64,000 nucleotides of DNA from Variovorax sp. 54 (GTDB lineage: Bacteria > Pseudomonadota > Gammaproteobacteria > Burkholderiales > Burkholderiaceae_C), in assembly GCF_002754375.1 (NCBI RefSeq), contig NZ_PEFF01000001.1, forward strand, positions 5,535,501 to 5,599,500, in the 5' to 3' direction. Position 1 is the first letter of the stretch. Each line of letters begins with the position of its first letter. The position numbers and the translations under genes are program-made. The notes under the pieces were generated by a model. The model was given only the letters and a program-made list of their open reading frames with translations, was not told the origin of the DNA and made no database searches. This document shows positions 45,838 through 54,863 of the stretch, piece after piece.

Positions 45838-46543
45838 GCATGTCGTTCTCGATGATGTGCTTGGCCAGCTTGGCGTAATCGTCGGGCGTGCCCAGGCGCG
45901 ACGGGAAGGGCACGCTGGCGGCCAGCGCGTCCTGCACCTCTTGCGGCATGCCGAACAGCATGGGCGTGCCGAAGATGCCGGGGGCGATGGTCATGTTGCG
46001 GATGCCGCTGCGCGCGAGGTCGCGGGCGATCGGCAGGGTCATGCCGACCACGCCGCCCTTCGAGGCGCTGTAGGCGGCCTGGCCGATCTGGCCGTCGTAG
46101 GCTGCGACCGAGGCGGTCGAAATCAGCACGCCGCGTTCGCCGGTGGCTTCGGGCTCGTTCTTGCCCATGGCGTCGGCCGCGAGGCGGATCATGTTGAAGC
46201 TGCCGATCAGGTTGACCGTGACGGTCTTGCTGAACACGGCCAGCGCGTGCGGGCCGTTCTTGCCCACAGTCTTCTCGGCCGGTGCGATGCCGGCGCAGTT
46301 GACGAGGCCCATCAGCTTGCCGAGCTTGGCAGCGGCGGCCACCACGGCCTGGCCGTCGGCTTCCTGGCTCACGTCGCACTTGACGAACACGCCACCGATC
46401 TCGCGGGCGACGGCTTCGCCCTTGTCAGCCTGCATGTCGGCGATGACCACCTTGGCGCCGTTGGCGGCCAGCATGCGCGCCGTGCCTTCGCCGAGGCCCG
46501 AAGCGCCACCGGTCACGATAAAAACCTTGCCGTCGATTTGCAT
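45785..46543 (-). CDS. Short-chain dehydrogenase (3-hydroxyacyl-CoA dehydrogenase type II-like)
   Basis: 252-aa [12 protein letters not shown] coenzyme motif at 12-20, DMQAD after beta-2 (NAD preference by the Asp), NCAGI, catalytic Ser in [13 protein letters not shown] and YSASKGG. The [11 protein letters not shown] segment and lack of insertions match HSD10/type II 3-hydroxyacyl-CoA dehydrogenase, a fatty-acid or branched-chain oxidation enzyme; other SDR roles cannot be excluded. It follows the phasin on the same strand but after a terminator, so it has its own promoter. Confidence 0.87.
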   Translation of the reverse strand: MQIDGKVFIVTGGASGLGEGTARMLAANGAKVVIADMQADKGEAVAREIGGVFVKCDVSQEADGQAVVAAAAKLGKLMGLVNCAGIAPAEKTVGKNGPHALAVFSKTVTVNLIGSFNMIRLAADAMGKNEPEATGERGVLISTASVAAYDGQIGQAAYSASKGGVVGMTLPIARDLARSGIRNMTIAPGIFGTPMLFGMPQEVQDALAASVPFPSRLGTPDDYAKLAKHIIENDMLNGEVIRLDGAIRLAPR

Positions 46544-46593
46544 TGAGAGTCTCCAGAAATGAGACCTGCATTATCGAAGACGGCTGCCGGGCC

Positions 46594-46623
46594 AAAAAAA
46601 AGGCCTCGTCGTGAGACGAGGCC
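46594..46623 (-). terminator. Rho-independent terminator of the phasin gene
   Basis: On the minus strand a 9-bp perfect stem GGCCTCGTC/GACGAGGCC with a 4-base loop, followed by eight T. It lies 50 bp past the phasin stop. Confidence 0.9.
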
Positions 46624-46673
46624 CTGAATTGGATCCGTGAGGACCCAAGGAGACAACTGGTGGTGGTCGGTGC

Positions 46674-47225
46674 TTAGCGCTTGCGCGAAGCGGTGGCCGT
46701 CTTGGCAGCGGCGACGGCTTGGGTCGACACGGCGTTGAAGTTGGCTTCGGCGACGTCCGACGCTTGCTTGACGGCCTTCTGGACCGATTCGAAAGCGTTG
46801 TTGGCGGCAGCCACGGCGCTCTTCAGCACGGCAACGGCGGTTTCCGAACCGGCGGGGGCGTTCTTGGATGCGCTGTCGACCAGACCGACGAAGGCTTGCT
46901 GGGCTTCAGCGGCCTTGGCTTCGAAAGCCTTCGAGAATTCGGCGTTCGTGCCTTGGGCGATGTCGTACAGGTGACGGCTGTAGGCAGCGGTCTTTTCAGC
47001 CAGGGGCTGGAACAGGCTGGCTTGCAGCGTCAGCAGCTCTTGGGCGTCCTTGACGCTCAGGGCGGCCTGGACGGTGCTCTGGGCTTCGGTCAGCGCGGCC
47101 TTGGAAGCGGTCACGTTCAGTTCGACCAGCTTTTCAACGCCTTCGAAAGCCTTGGAGGTCAGGCCGAACAGGGTTTCGAGGTTTGCTTTTTGAGCGGCGA
47201 GGATTTGGTCAGCGGTCAGGGCCAT
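46674..47225 (-). CDS. phaP: Phasin family protein (PHB granule coat)
   Basis: 183 aa, Ala-rich, almost wholly helical. [40 protein letters not shown] is the Phasin_2 start, and the rest has amphipathic heptads typical of granule-coating phasins; the tail ends in Lys/Arg residues. Phasins cover polyhydroxybutyrate granules and control their size. ATG 47225 is the family start (MALTADQI). The upstream region has a duplicated TTGCNGTGCAGCA motif, a candidate PhaR site. Confidence 0.92.
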   Translation of the reverse strand: MALTADQILAAQKANLETLFGLTSKAFEGVEKLVELNVTASKAALTEAQSTVQAALSVKDAQELLTLQASLFQPLAEKTAAYSRHLYDIAQGTNAEFSKAFEAKAAEAQQAFVGLVDSASKNAPAGSETAVAVLKSAVAAANNAFESVQKAVKQASDVAEANFNAVSTQAVAAAKTATASRKR

Positions 47226-47289
47226 TTGAGATCTCCAGAAAGGATGATGGGGTGGTCGATTCACGTTGCGCTGCGCCTCGTCGTTCATG

Positions 47290-47363
47290 TTGCGGTGCAG
47301 CATGGCCTGAAGTATAGGCAGCTGACTGTGACGAGCAAGTGCTTTTTTGTTGCTGTGCAGCAA
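47290..47363. promoter_or_regulatory. Direct TGC-rich repeats upstream of the phasin gene
   Basis: TTGCGGTGCAGCA (47,290-47,302) and TTGCTGTGCAGCA (47,350-47,362) are 12/13 identical and exactly 60 bp apart; the second is part of the palindrome TTGCTG-TG-CAGCAA. PhaR repressors of phasin genes are known to bind TGC/GCA-rich sites, so these are likely operators. Confidence 0.5.
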
Positions 47364-47410
47364 TTTAGAAGTGGCCTTCTAAATCCGGCCTGCGCGGCCA
47401 GAATGCGGCC

Positions 47411-48337
47411 ATGCGTGCTTTCTATTCCGGGCAGTTCGTCCTGCCCCTGCCGCCGGGCCACCGCTTTCCCATGTCGCGCTACGCGATGCTGCGCGACCGC
47501 CTGCAGGAACAGCTGCCGGCCGTCGAGATGGACCCGGCCCCGCGCGCCACCGACGACGAGCTCGCGCTGGCCCACACGCCCGAATGGATCGCCGCCGTCA
47601 GCGAAGGCCGTGTGAGCCCGCAGGCCATGCGCGAGATCGGCTTTCCCTGGAGCGAGGCGATGGTCGAGCGCTCGCGCCGTTCCACCGGCGCCACCATCGC
47701 CGCCTGCCGCGCGGCCTTCGCGGGCGGCGTGTCGGCCAACATGGCGGGCGGCACGCACCACGCCTACGCCGACAAGGGCAGCGGCTTCTGCGTCTTCAAC
47801 GACGCGGCGGTGGCCGCGCGGCTCATGCAGGTCGAACAGGCCCGCGCCGGCCGGCTGCTCAAGGTGGCGATGATCGATCTCGACGTGCACCAGGGCAACG
47901 GCACCGCCCGCATCTTCCAGGGCGACCCCAGCGTGTTCACGCTGTCGGTGCACGGTCAGAAGAATTTCCCGTTCCGCAAGGAGGCGAGCGACCTCGACGT
48001 GGAACTGCCTGACGGCTGCGGCGACACCGACTACCTCGCGGCGCTGGAGCACGCGCTCGACGAGCTCGACCGCCGCTTCTCGCCCGGCCTCGTGATCTAC
48101 CTGGCCGGCGCCGACCCCTTCGAGCGCGACCGGCTGGGCCGTCTCAAGCTGAGCTTCGACGGCCTGGAGGCGCGCGACCGCCGCGTGTTCGACTGGACCT
48201 GGCAGCGCCGCATCCCGACGGCCTTCGCGATGGCCGGCGGCTACGCCAGCGACATCGCCGAGACGGTGCAGGTGCAGCTGGGCACCTTCCGGGTGGCGCT
48301 GGACTACTGGCGCCGCTGGCAAAATGCCGCGCGATGA
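47411..48337 (+). CDS. Histone deacetylase/acetylpolyamine amidohydrolase family protein
   Basis: 308-aa Zn-dependent deacetylase fold. [27 protein letters not shown] holds the tandem His charge-relay and the FNDxA motif; [14 protein letters not shown] holds the Asp-His Zn ligands; [14 protein letters not shown] holds the last Asp ligand. The catalytic Tyr of the GGY loop is present ([10 protein letters not shown]). Bacterial members deacetylate acetylpolyamines or similar amides. It ends in a 4-bp overlap with the thioesterase gene. Confidence 0.92.
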   Translation: MRAFYSGQFVLPLPPGHRFPMSRYAMLRDRLQEQLPAVEMDPAPRATDDELALAHTPEWIAAVSEGRVSPQAMREIGFPWSEAMVERSRRSTGATIAACRAAFAGGVSANMAGGTHHAYADKGSGFCVFNDAAVAARLMQVEQARAGRLLKVAMIDLDVHQGNGTARIFQGDPSVFTLSVHGQKNFPFRKEASDLDVELPDGCGDTDYLAALEHALDELDRRFSPGLVIYLAGADPFERDRLGRLKLSFDGLEARDRRVFDWTWQRRIPTAFAMAGGYASDIAETVQVQLGTFRVALDYWRRWQNAAR

Positions 48338-48792
48338 GCGCCCCGAACCCGACACCCACCCCCAAGCCCACGCCCCACACCCGCAGCGCCTATCGGGCGT
48401 TTCGCAGCATCCCGACGCGCTGGGCCGACAACGACATGTACGGCCACGTCAACAACGTCGTCTACTACAGCTGGTTCGACACCGCGGTGAATGCGCTGCT
48501 CATCGAGCGCGGCGCGCTCGACATCCACGGCGGCCCCACCATCGGCTTCGTGGTCGAGACGCAGTGCAACTACTTCGCGCCGCTGGCCTTCCCGCAGACG
48601 GTGGAAGCAGGCATCCGCGTGGCGCAGGCGGGCCGATCGAGCGTGCGCTACGAGATCGCGCTCTTCGCCGAGGGCTCCGACACCGCGGCTGCGCAGGGGC
48701 ACTTCGTGCATGTGTACGTCGATCGCGCGACGCAGCGGCCGGTGCCGTTGCCCGAGGCGCTGCAGCAAGTGGTCGATTCGCTGCGCGCCTGA
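48334..48792 (+). CDS. Acyl-CoA thioesterase (hot-dog fold, 4HBT/FadM-like)
   Basis: 152 aa. [26 protein letters not shown] is the 4-hydroxybenzoyl-CoA thioesterase block with the catalytic Asp. The first 18 residues are Pro/Thr-rich and lie outside the fold. Start codon overlaps the HDAC-family stop (ATGA), so they are translated together. Substrate not determined. Confidence 0.88.
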   Translation: MSAPNPTPTPKPTPHTRSAYRAFRSIPTRWADNDMYGHVNNVVYYSWFDTAVNALLIERGALDIHGGPTIGFVVETQCNYFAPLAFPQTVEAGIRVAQAGRSSVRYEIALFAEGSDTAAAQGHFVHVYVDRATQRPVPLPEALQQVVDSLRA

Positions 48793-48801
48793 GCGCCCAC
48801 G

Positions 48802-48825
48802 AAAAACGGCGCCCGCAGGCGCCGT
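48802..48825 (-). terminator. Terminator between convergent thioesterase and secreted coiled-coil gene
   Basis: ACGGCGCC-CGCA-GGCGCCGT, a perfect 8-bp stem, with five T on the minus strand. It best serves the leftward gene but could stop both. Confidence 0.75.
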
Positions 48826-48848
48826 CGTGAGCGGGGGCAGGGCCCCGC

Positions 48849-49259
48849 TTACATCGTCTTCTTCATGGCCTTGATGTCGGCCTTGCCCTGGGCCTCGTCG
48901 GCCTTGGCCTGCTTCACGCACGCGTCCTTGGCCGCGCCGGTCTGGTCGTCGCACTTTTCCTTTGCGACTTCATAGGTGGCCTTCACCTTCTCTTCGGCCA
49001 CCTTGCGGGCATGGCTGTCGCTCGGCTGGTACTGCTGCTCCAGCTCGGCCTTGGCCACTTCTTCCTTGCCCTTGGCTTCCTTCTGGCAGACGTCCTTGGC
49101 GTTGTCCTTCATCGTGTCGCACTGGGCCTTGGCGACCTTGTAGTCGGCCTCGACCTTTTCCTTGGCGACCTTGTACTCGTCCTTGGTCATGGCCCCGGCC
49201 TGGCTGGCGACGAAGCAGGTGGAGGCGAGGGCGAGCATGACGAGGTGCTGTTTTTTCAT
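48849..49259 (-). CDS. Secreted helical protein with two CX10C repeats
   Basis: 136 aa. A signal peptide ends near residue 23 (QAGA). The mature part is Lys/Ala-rich, all helix, and made of two tandem units offset by 56 residues (about 30-73 and 86-129), each with KVAxEKVxAxYxVAKxxC, ten residues, then a second Cys: C47/C58 and C103/C114. The repeat is a duplication within the gene. Twin CX10C helices could form two disulfide hairpins. I know no function; similar small proteins recur in Burkholderiales near stress genes, and CsbD is next to it here. ATG 49259. Confidence 0.75.
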   Translation of the reverse strand: MKKQHLVMLALASTCFVASQAGAMTKDEYKVAKEKVEADYKVAKAQCDTMKDNAKDVCQKEAKGKEEVAKAELEQQYQPSDSHARKVAEEKVKATYEVAKEKCDDQTGAAKDACVKQAKADEAQGKADIKAMKKTM

Positions 49260-49314
49260 GGTGTGTGTCCTTTGCGGTGAGTGACGGAAAGAAGAGCGCA
49301 GGGCGCGTTCGTTC

Positions 49315-49548
49315 TCAGTACTTTTCGAACCAGAGCGCGTCCGGCGAGCGGCCGTCGCGCGATTCCCAGTCCTTCACCTGCTTCTCGGCCTCGTCGCGGC
49401 TGATGCCGTGGCGTTCCTGGATGCGGCCCAGCAATTGGTCGCGCTTGCCGGCGATGACGTCGAAGTCGTCGTCGGTCAGCTTGCCCCATTGCTCGCGGAC
49501 CTTGCCCTTGAGCTGCTTCCAGTTGCCTTCGATGGTGTCCTTGTTCAT
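49315..49548 (-). CDS. CsbD-family stress protein
   Basis: 77 aa. NKDTIEGNWKQLKGKVREQWGKLTDDDFDVIAGKRDQLLGRIQERHGISRDEAEKQVKDWES is the complete CsbD domain (four short helices). CsbD proteins rise under general stress; mode of action is unknown. The last 12 residues (SPDALWFEKY) extend past the domain. Confidence 0.92.
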   Translation of the reverse strand: MNKDTIEGNWKQLKGKVREQWGKLTDDDFDVIAGKRDQLLGRIQERHGISRDEAEKQVKDWESRDGRSPDALWFEKY

Positions 49549-49736
49549 GCGAATCTCCTTGAGAAAGAGTGATGACCCGGCGGAACATGCCGCCGCCGTG
49601 AAATCAATGTCGCGTGAGTGATTCCCCCTGCCGGTAGGACGTGCAGTCCGACCCTCGTAGGCAGAGGCCGACGCAGGCCGTGATAATGGAACGGACGCCG
49701 ACGCCAGAGACCCGACGAGACACCGCGCACCGCACC

Positions 49737-50957
49737 ATGATCATTCACAGCCTGCTCGACACCGACCTCTACAAGTTCACGATGATGCAGGTGGTCCTGC
49801 ACCACTTTCCGGGGGCGCGGGTCGAGTACCGCTTCAAGTGCCGCAACCCCGGCGTCAACCTCGCGCAGTTCGCGGGCCAGATCCGCGACGAGATCCGCAG
49901 CCTGTGCTCGCTGCAGTTCCGCGATGCCGAACTCGCCTACCTGCGCTCGATGCGCTTCATCAAGAGCGACTTCGTCGACTTCCTGGGACTGTTCAGGCTC
50001 AACGAGAAGTACATCAACGTCATTCCCCAGCCCTCGGGCGAGCTCGAGATCCGCATCAAGGGCCCGTGGCTGCACACGATCCTGTTCGAGATCCCGGTGC
50101 TGGCCATCGTGAACGAGGTCTACTTTCGCAACACGCAGAAGAACCCCGACTTCGAGGAAGGCCGCCGCCGCCTTGACCTCAAGATCAGCCAGCTGCAAGA
50201 GGCCGGCCTGGGCGACCTCAAGATTGCCGACTACGGCACGCGCCGCCGCTTCTCCAAAGACTGGCACGAAGAAGTGCTGCGCACGTTGACGCAACGGCTC
50301 GGCGCTGTGGCCTCGCCGCCGGCCAAGTCGCCCGCCGGCGAACACCTGCCGCAGCTGGCGGGCACCAGCAACGTGCTGTACGCCATGAAGCTCGGGCTCA
50401 TTCCACTGGGCACCATGGCGCACGAATACCTGCAGGCCTGCCAGGCGCTGGGCCCGCGGCTGCGCGACAGCCAGATCTTCGGCTTCGAGAGCTGGGCCCG
50501 TGAATACCGCGGCGACCTGGGCATTGCGCTGTCCGACGTGTACGGCATGAGCGCCTTCCTGCGCGATTTCGACCTGTACTTCTGCAAGCTCTTCGACGGC
50601 GCTCGCCACGACAGCGGCGACCCGTTCCAGTGGGGCGAGCGCATGCTGGCGCACTACCACGCGAACCGGGTCGATCCGCTCACCAAGACGCTGATCTTCA
50701 GCGACGGCCTCACGGTGCCGCGCACCATCGAGCTGTACCAGCAGTTCCGCGGCCGTTGCCTGCTGGCCTTCGGCATCGGCACCAACCTCACCAACGACCT
50801 GGGCTACGAGCCGCTGCAGATCGTCATCAAGATGATCCAGTGCAACGACCAGCCGGTGGCCAAGCTGTCGGACACGCCGTCCAAGAACATGTGCGAGGAC
50901 GAGAAATACCTGGCCTACCTGCGCCAGGTCTTCGAGATCGAACAACCCCCCGCGTGA
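49737..50957 (+). CDS. pncB: Nicotinate phosphoribosyltransferase
   Basis: 406 aa; joins nicotinate to PRPP with ATP in the NAD salvage pathway. Family marks are [62 protein letters not shown] (with the phosphorylated His in TMAHE), [21 protein letters not shown] and [13 protein letters not shown] 49737 (MIIHSLLD) fits the family; ATG 49686 would add 17 residues. It runs divergent from csbD. Confidence 0.95.
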   Translation: MIIHSLLDTDLYKFTMMQVVLHHFPGARVEYRFKCRNPGVNLAQFAGQIRDEIRSLCSLQFRDAELAYLRSMRFIKSDFVDFLGLFRLNEKYINVIPQPSGELEIRIKGPWLHTILFEIPVLAIVNEVYFRNTQKNPDFEEGRRRLDLKISQLQEAGLGDLKIADYGTRRRFSKDWHEEVLRTLTQRLGAVASPPAKSPAGEHLPQLAGTSNVLYAMKLGLIPLGTMAHEYLQACQALGPRLRDSQIFGFESWAREYRGDLGIALSDVYGMSAFLRDFDLYFCKLFDGARHDSGDPFQWGERMLAHYHANRVDPLTKTLIFSDGLTVPRTIELYQQFRGRCLLAFGIGTNLTNDLGYEPLQIVIKMIQCNDQPVAKLSDTPSKNMCEDEKYLAYLRQVFEIEQPPA

Positions 50958-51006
50958 ACCCTGTACCGACCCCCGTACGGCGCTTCGTCTGGTACGGTAC
51001 AGCCCC

Positions 51007-52419
51007 ATGAAAAAATCCCTCCGACTGGCCGCGGCCGCACTGCTGCCGCTGATGTTCCCCGCCCTCGCGTCGGCCGCCGAATTCAACGGCGCCACGCTGT
51101 CGCCGCTGTGGGGCGTGCCCTTCGCAGGCATCCTGCTGTCGATCGCGCTCATGCCGTTGCTGGTGCCGTCGTTCTGGCACCACCACTACGGCAAAGTGTC
51201 GGCCGCCTGGTCGCTGGCCTTCCTGCTGCCCTTCGCCGTGATCTACGGCGCGCCGTTGGCCGGGGCGCAGACGGTGCATGCGCTGGTCGAGGAATACATC
51301 CCCTTCATCATCCTGCTCACCGCGCTGTTCACGGTGGCGGGGGGCATCCACATCCGGGGCAACCTGCACGGCGCGCCCGGGCTCAACACGGCCATCCTGG
51401 CCATCGGTGCGGTGCTCGCGAGCTTCATGGGGACCACGGGCGCCTCGATGCTGCTGATCCGCCCGCTGATCCGCGCCAACGACAACCGGGCGAACCGGGC
51501 GCACGTGGTCGTGTTCTTCATCTTCATCGTCTCGAACGCGGGCGGCTCGCTCACGCCGCTGGGCGATCCGCCGCTGTTCCTGGGCTTCCTGAAGGGCGTC
51601 GACTTCTTCTGGACCGCGCAGCACATCCTGCCCGACACGCTGTTCATCCTGGCCGTGCTGCTCGTGCTGTTCTACCTGATCGACCGCCATTACTACCGCA
51701 AGGAAGGCGTGCTGCCGGTCGACCCGACGCCCGACACCAAGCGCATCGGCTTCGACGGCGCCATCAACTTCGTGCTGCTGGGCGGCGTGATCGCGCTGGT
51801 GCTGATCAGCGGCTTCTGGAAGTCGCCGGTCACCTTCGACATCTACGGCTCCAAGATGGGCCTGCCGGGCCTGGTACGCGACGTGGGCCTCATTGCCATC
51901 ACGCTGCTGTCGCTGAAGATCACCGCCGCCAAGGTGCACGCCGACAACCAGTTCGAATGGGGCCCGATGGCCGAGGTGGCCAAGCTCTTCGCCGGCATCT
52001 TCCTGACGATCATTCCGGTGATCGCCATGCTCAAGGCCGGCACGCAGGGCCCGTTCGGCGCCATCGTCGCAGCCGTGACGCGCGCCGACGGCCAGCCTGA
52101 CCCGGCCATGTACTTCTGGGCCACCGGCATCCTGAGCTCGTTCCTGGACAACGCACCCACCTACCTCGTGTTCTTCAACACGGCGGGCGGGGACCCGGTG
52201 GCGCTCATGACCACCTACGCCACCACGCTGGCCGCCATCTCGGCCGGCGCCGTGTTCATGGGCGCCAACACCTACATCGGCAACGCGCCGAACCTGATGG
52301 TCAAGGCCATCGCCGAAAGCCGCGGCGTGCGCATGCCCAGCTTCTTCGGCTACATGGTGTGGTCGGGCGCGATCCTGGTCCCGCTGTTCGTGCTGACCAC
52401 CTTCATCTTCTTCCGCTGA
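51007..52419 (+). CDS. NhaD/CitMHS_2-type sodium:proton antiporter
   Basis: 470 aa, about 12 helices after a signal-like first segment. TGASMLLIRPLIRAND, FFIFIVSNAGGSLTPLGDPPLFLGFL and GILSSFLDNAPTYLVFF are conserved blocks of this ion-transporter branch (IT superfamily), with the polar re-entrant parts PLGDPP and DNAPTY. It probably exchanges sodium for protons; substrate is inferred from family. It lies 49 bp after pncB. Confidence 0.85.
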   Translation: MKKSLRLAAAALLPLMFPALASAAEFNGATLSPLWGVPFAGILLSIALMPLLVPSFWHHHYGKVSAAWSLAFLLPFAVIYGAPLAGAQTVHALVEEYIPFIILLTALFTVAGGIHIRGNLHGAPGLNTAILAIGAVLASFMGTTGASMLLIRPLIRANDNRANRAHVVVFFIFIVSNAGGSLTPLGDPPLFLGFLKGVDFFWTAQHILPDTLFILAVLLVLFYLIDRHYYRKEGVLPVDPTPDTKRIGFDGAINFVLLGGVIALVLISGFWKSPVTFDIYGSKMGLPGLVRDVGLIAITLLSLKITAAKVHADNQFEWGPMAEVAKLFAGIFLTIIPVIAMLKAGTQGPFGAIVAAVTRADGQPDPAMYFWATGILSSFLDNAPTYLVFFNTAGGDPVALMTTYATTLAAISAGAVFMGANTYIGNAPNLMVKAIAESRGVRMPSFFGYMVWSGAILVPLFVLTTFIFFR

Positions 52420-52453
52420 TCCCTTCCGCCCTTCAAAGAAAGAGACACGTTCC

Positions 52454-53446
52454 ATGAGCAGCAGCAAGCCCAAGATCCTGGTCGCGCGCGCGGTGTTCCC
52501 CGAGACCCTGGCGCGCCTCGCGCAGCATTTCGAGGTCGAGTCGAACCAGGCTGACGAGACCTGGAGCAAGGACCAACTGATCGCAAAGCTGCAAGGCAAG
52601 CAGGGCGCCTTCACCACCGGCAGCGAACGCATCGATGCCGCGGTGCTCGATGCCTGCCCGGAACTGAAGATCTGCGCCAACATGGCCGTGGGCTACAACA
52701 ACTTCGACGTCGACGCCATGGCCGCGCGCGGCGTGCTGGGCACCAACGCGCCCGACGTGCTGACCGAGACCACGGCCGACTTCGGCTTCGCGCTGCTCAT
52801 GGCCACCGCGCGCCGCATCACCGAGAGCGAACACTTCCTGCGCGCCGGCAAGTGGGAAAAGTGGAGCTACGACATGTTCGCCGGCTCCGACATCCACGGC
52901 GCCACGCTCGGCATCATCGGCATGGGCCGCATCGGGCAGGGCATTGCCAAGCGCGGCGCGCACGGCTTCGGCATGAACGTGATCTATCACAACCGTTCGC
53001 GCCTCGACGCCGCGCTCGAGGCCGAATGCAAGGCCAGCTACGTCGGCAAGGAAGAGCTGCTCAAGACCGCCGACCACGTCGTGCTGGTCGTGCCGTACTC
53101 GCCGGCCTCGCACCACACCATCGGCGCGGCCGAGATCGCGCTCATGAAGCCGACCGCCACGCTGATCAACATCGCGCGCGGCGGCATCGTCGACGACGCC
53201 GCGCTGGCCGTGGCGCTGCGCGAGAAGCGCATCGCCGCCGCCGGCCTCGACGTGTTCGAGGGCGAGCCGAAGGTCCACCCCGATCTGCTGACCGTGCCGA
53301 ACGTGGTGCTCACGCCGCACATCGCCAGCGCCACCGTGCCCACGCGCCGCGCCATGGCCGACCTGGCGGCCGACAACCTCATCGCCTGGGGCAGCGGCAA
53401 GGGCGCGCTGACGCCGGTCACGCCGGTGCCATCGGCCACGAAGTAG
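52454..53446 (+). CDS. D-isomer 2-hydroxyacid dehydrogenase (glyoxylate/gluconate-type reductase)
   Basis: 330 aa NAD(P)-dependent dehydrogenase. The coenzyme motif is GIIGMGRIGQGIAKRG, catalytic Arg in NIARGGIVDD, Glu in FEGEPKVHPDL and His in LTPHIASATVPTR. HNRSRLD after beta-2 contains basic residues that suggest NADP+ use, as in glyoxylate/hydroxypyruvate reductases. Specific substrate is unknown. It is 34 bp downstream of the antiporter gene and precedes rmuC. Confidence 0.9.
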   Translation: MSSSKPKILVARAVFPETLARLAQHFEVESNQADETWSKDQLIAKLQGKQGAFTTGSERIDAAVLDACPELKICANMAVGYNNFDVDAMAARGVLGTNAPDVLTETTADFGFALLMATARRITESEHFLRAGKWEKWSYDMFAGSDIHGATLGIIGMGRIGQGIAKRGAHGFGMNVIYHNRSRLDAALEAECKASYVGKEELLKTADHVVLVVPYSPASHHTIGAAEIALMKPTATLINIARGGIVDDAALAVALREKRIAAAGLDVFEGEPKVHPDLLTVPNVVLTPHIASATVPTRRAMADLAADNLIAWGSGKGALTPVTPVPSATK

Positions 53447-53480
53447 TTCAACCTGACCGCGAGAGCGACACGCCCCCACC

Positions 53481-54863
53481 TTGGAACTGACGGAATTGAT
53501 TCTTCTCGCACTGGCCGCACTCGCCGTGGTGCAGCTGGTGCTGGTCATCTGGCTGCTGGCCCGCCGGCAACCCGCACCTGATCACAGCGAGATGCTGGGC
53601 GTGCTTGCCGCGATGGGCCGCGCCAACGAGCGCACCGAGCGCGAACTGCGCCGCGAGATCGGCGAGAACTCGCGCGGTGCGCGCCAGGAAACCGCGCAGG
53701 CCTTCGCCACCTTCCAGCAGTCGTTGACGCAGCAGGGCGCCGAGGCCACGCGCACGCAGAACGCGCAGCTCGACGCCTTCGCGCTGCAGCTCGCCTCGCT
53801 GCAAAAAACCCTGGCCGACACGCTGAACACCCAGCTGCAGGGCCTGAGCGAATCGAATGCGCGCCGCCTCGCCGAGGTGCGCACGACCATGGAAACCCAG
53901 CTCGCCCAGCTGCAGCAGAGCAACGCCGCCAAGCTCGACGAGATGCGCAAGACCGTCGACGAGAAGCTGCAGAGCACGCTCGAAGCGCGCCTGGGCGAGA
54001 GCTTCAAGCAGGTGGCCGACCGGCTCGAGCAGGTGCACAAGGGTCTGGGCGAAATGCAGACGCTGGCCGTGGGCGTCGGCAGCCTGCAGCGCGTGCTGTC
54101 TAACGTGAAGACGCGCGGCGTGTTCGGCGAAGTGCAGCTGGAGGCGCTGCTCGAGCAGGTGCTCACGCCCGAGCAGTACGCGCGCCAGATCGAGACCAAG
54201 CCGCGCAGCGGCCAGCGCGTCGACTTCGCGATCCGCTTTCCGGGGCGCGGCGATGACGGCGCGCCGGTGTGGCTGCCGATCGATGCCAAGTTTCCGCGCG
54301 ACGACTACGAACGCCTCATCGACGCCCACGAGCGCGCCGATGCCGCCGGTGCCGAGGCCGCGGCCAAGGCACTTGAAGCCCGCATCCGCACCGAGGCCAA
54401 GTCGATCGCCGAGAACTACCTCGCGGCGCCGCACACCACCGACTTCGCGATCCTGTTCCTGCCGGTCGAAAGCCTCTACGCCGAGGTTCTGCGCCGCCCC
54501 GGCCTGATGGACGCGATCCAGCGCCAGCACCGCGTGACGCTGGCCGGTCCGACCACCTTGCTCGCGATGCTCAACAGCCTGCACATGGGCTTTCGCACGC
54601 TGGCGCTGGAGCGCCAGGCCTCCGAGGTCTGGAAGGTGCTCGGTGCGGTCAAGACCGAATTCGAGCGCTATGGCGAATGGGTGGCGCGCATCAAGGAACA
54701 AGTGGCCAAGGCCTCCGACACCATCGACAAGGCCGACACGCGCGCCAAGCAGATGCGGCTAGCGCTGCGCAAGGTCGAGGCCTTGCCCGAGGGGCAGTCC
54801 GAGGCGCTGCTGCCGCCCATTGCCGGCACTGATCTCGACAGCGAGGGCGACGACACCCCGTGA
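53481..54863 (+). CDS. rmuC: DNA recombination protein RmuC
   Basis: 460 aa with a start-TTG at 53481 giving MELTELILLALAALAVVQLVLVIWLLARRQ, one helix that fits an inner-membrane anchor. A long coiled coil (about 60-210) follows, then the RmuC nuclease-like domain with NVKTRGVFGEVQLEALLEQVLTPEQYARQIETKPRSGQRVDFAIRFPGR and LPIDAKFPRDDYERL. It limits rearrangements in repetitive DNA; the catalytic mode is not settled. The ribosome site is weak, so the start is not certain. It overlaps the following MFS gene by 4 bp. Confidence 0.91.
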   Translation: MELTELILLALAALAVVQLVLVIWLLARRQPAPDHSEMLGVLAAMGRANERTERELRREIGENSRGARQETAQAFATFQQSLTQQGAEATRTQNAQLDAFALQLASLQKTLADTLNTQLQGLSESNARRLAEVRTTMETQLAQLQQSNAAKLDEMRKTVDEKLQSTLEARLGESFKQVADRLEQVHKGLGEMQTLAVGVGSLQRVLSNVKTRGVFGEVQLEALLEQVLTPEQYARQIETKPRSGQRVDFAIRFPGRGDDGAPVWLPIDAKFPRDDYERLIDAHERADAAGAEAAAKALEARIRTEAKSIAENYLAAPHTTDFAILFLPVESLYAEVLRRPGLMDAIQRQHRVTLAGPTTLLAMLNSLHMGFRTLALERQASEVWKVLGAVKTEFERYGEWVARIKEQVAKASDTIDKADTRAKQMRLALRKVEALPEGQSEALLPPIAGTDLDSEGDDTP

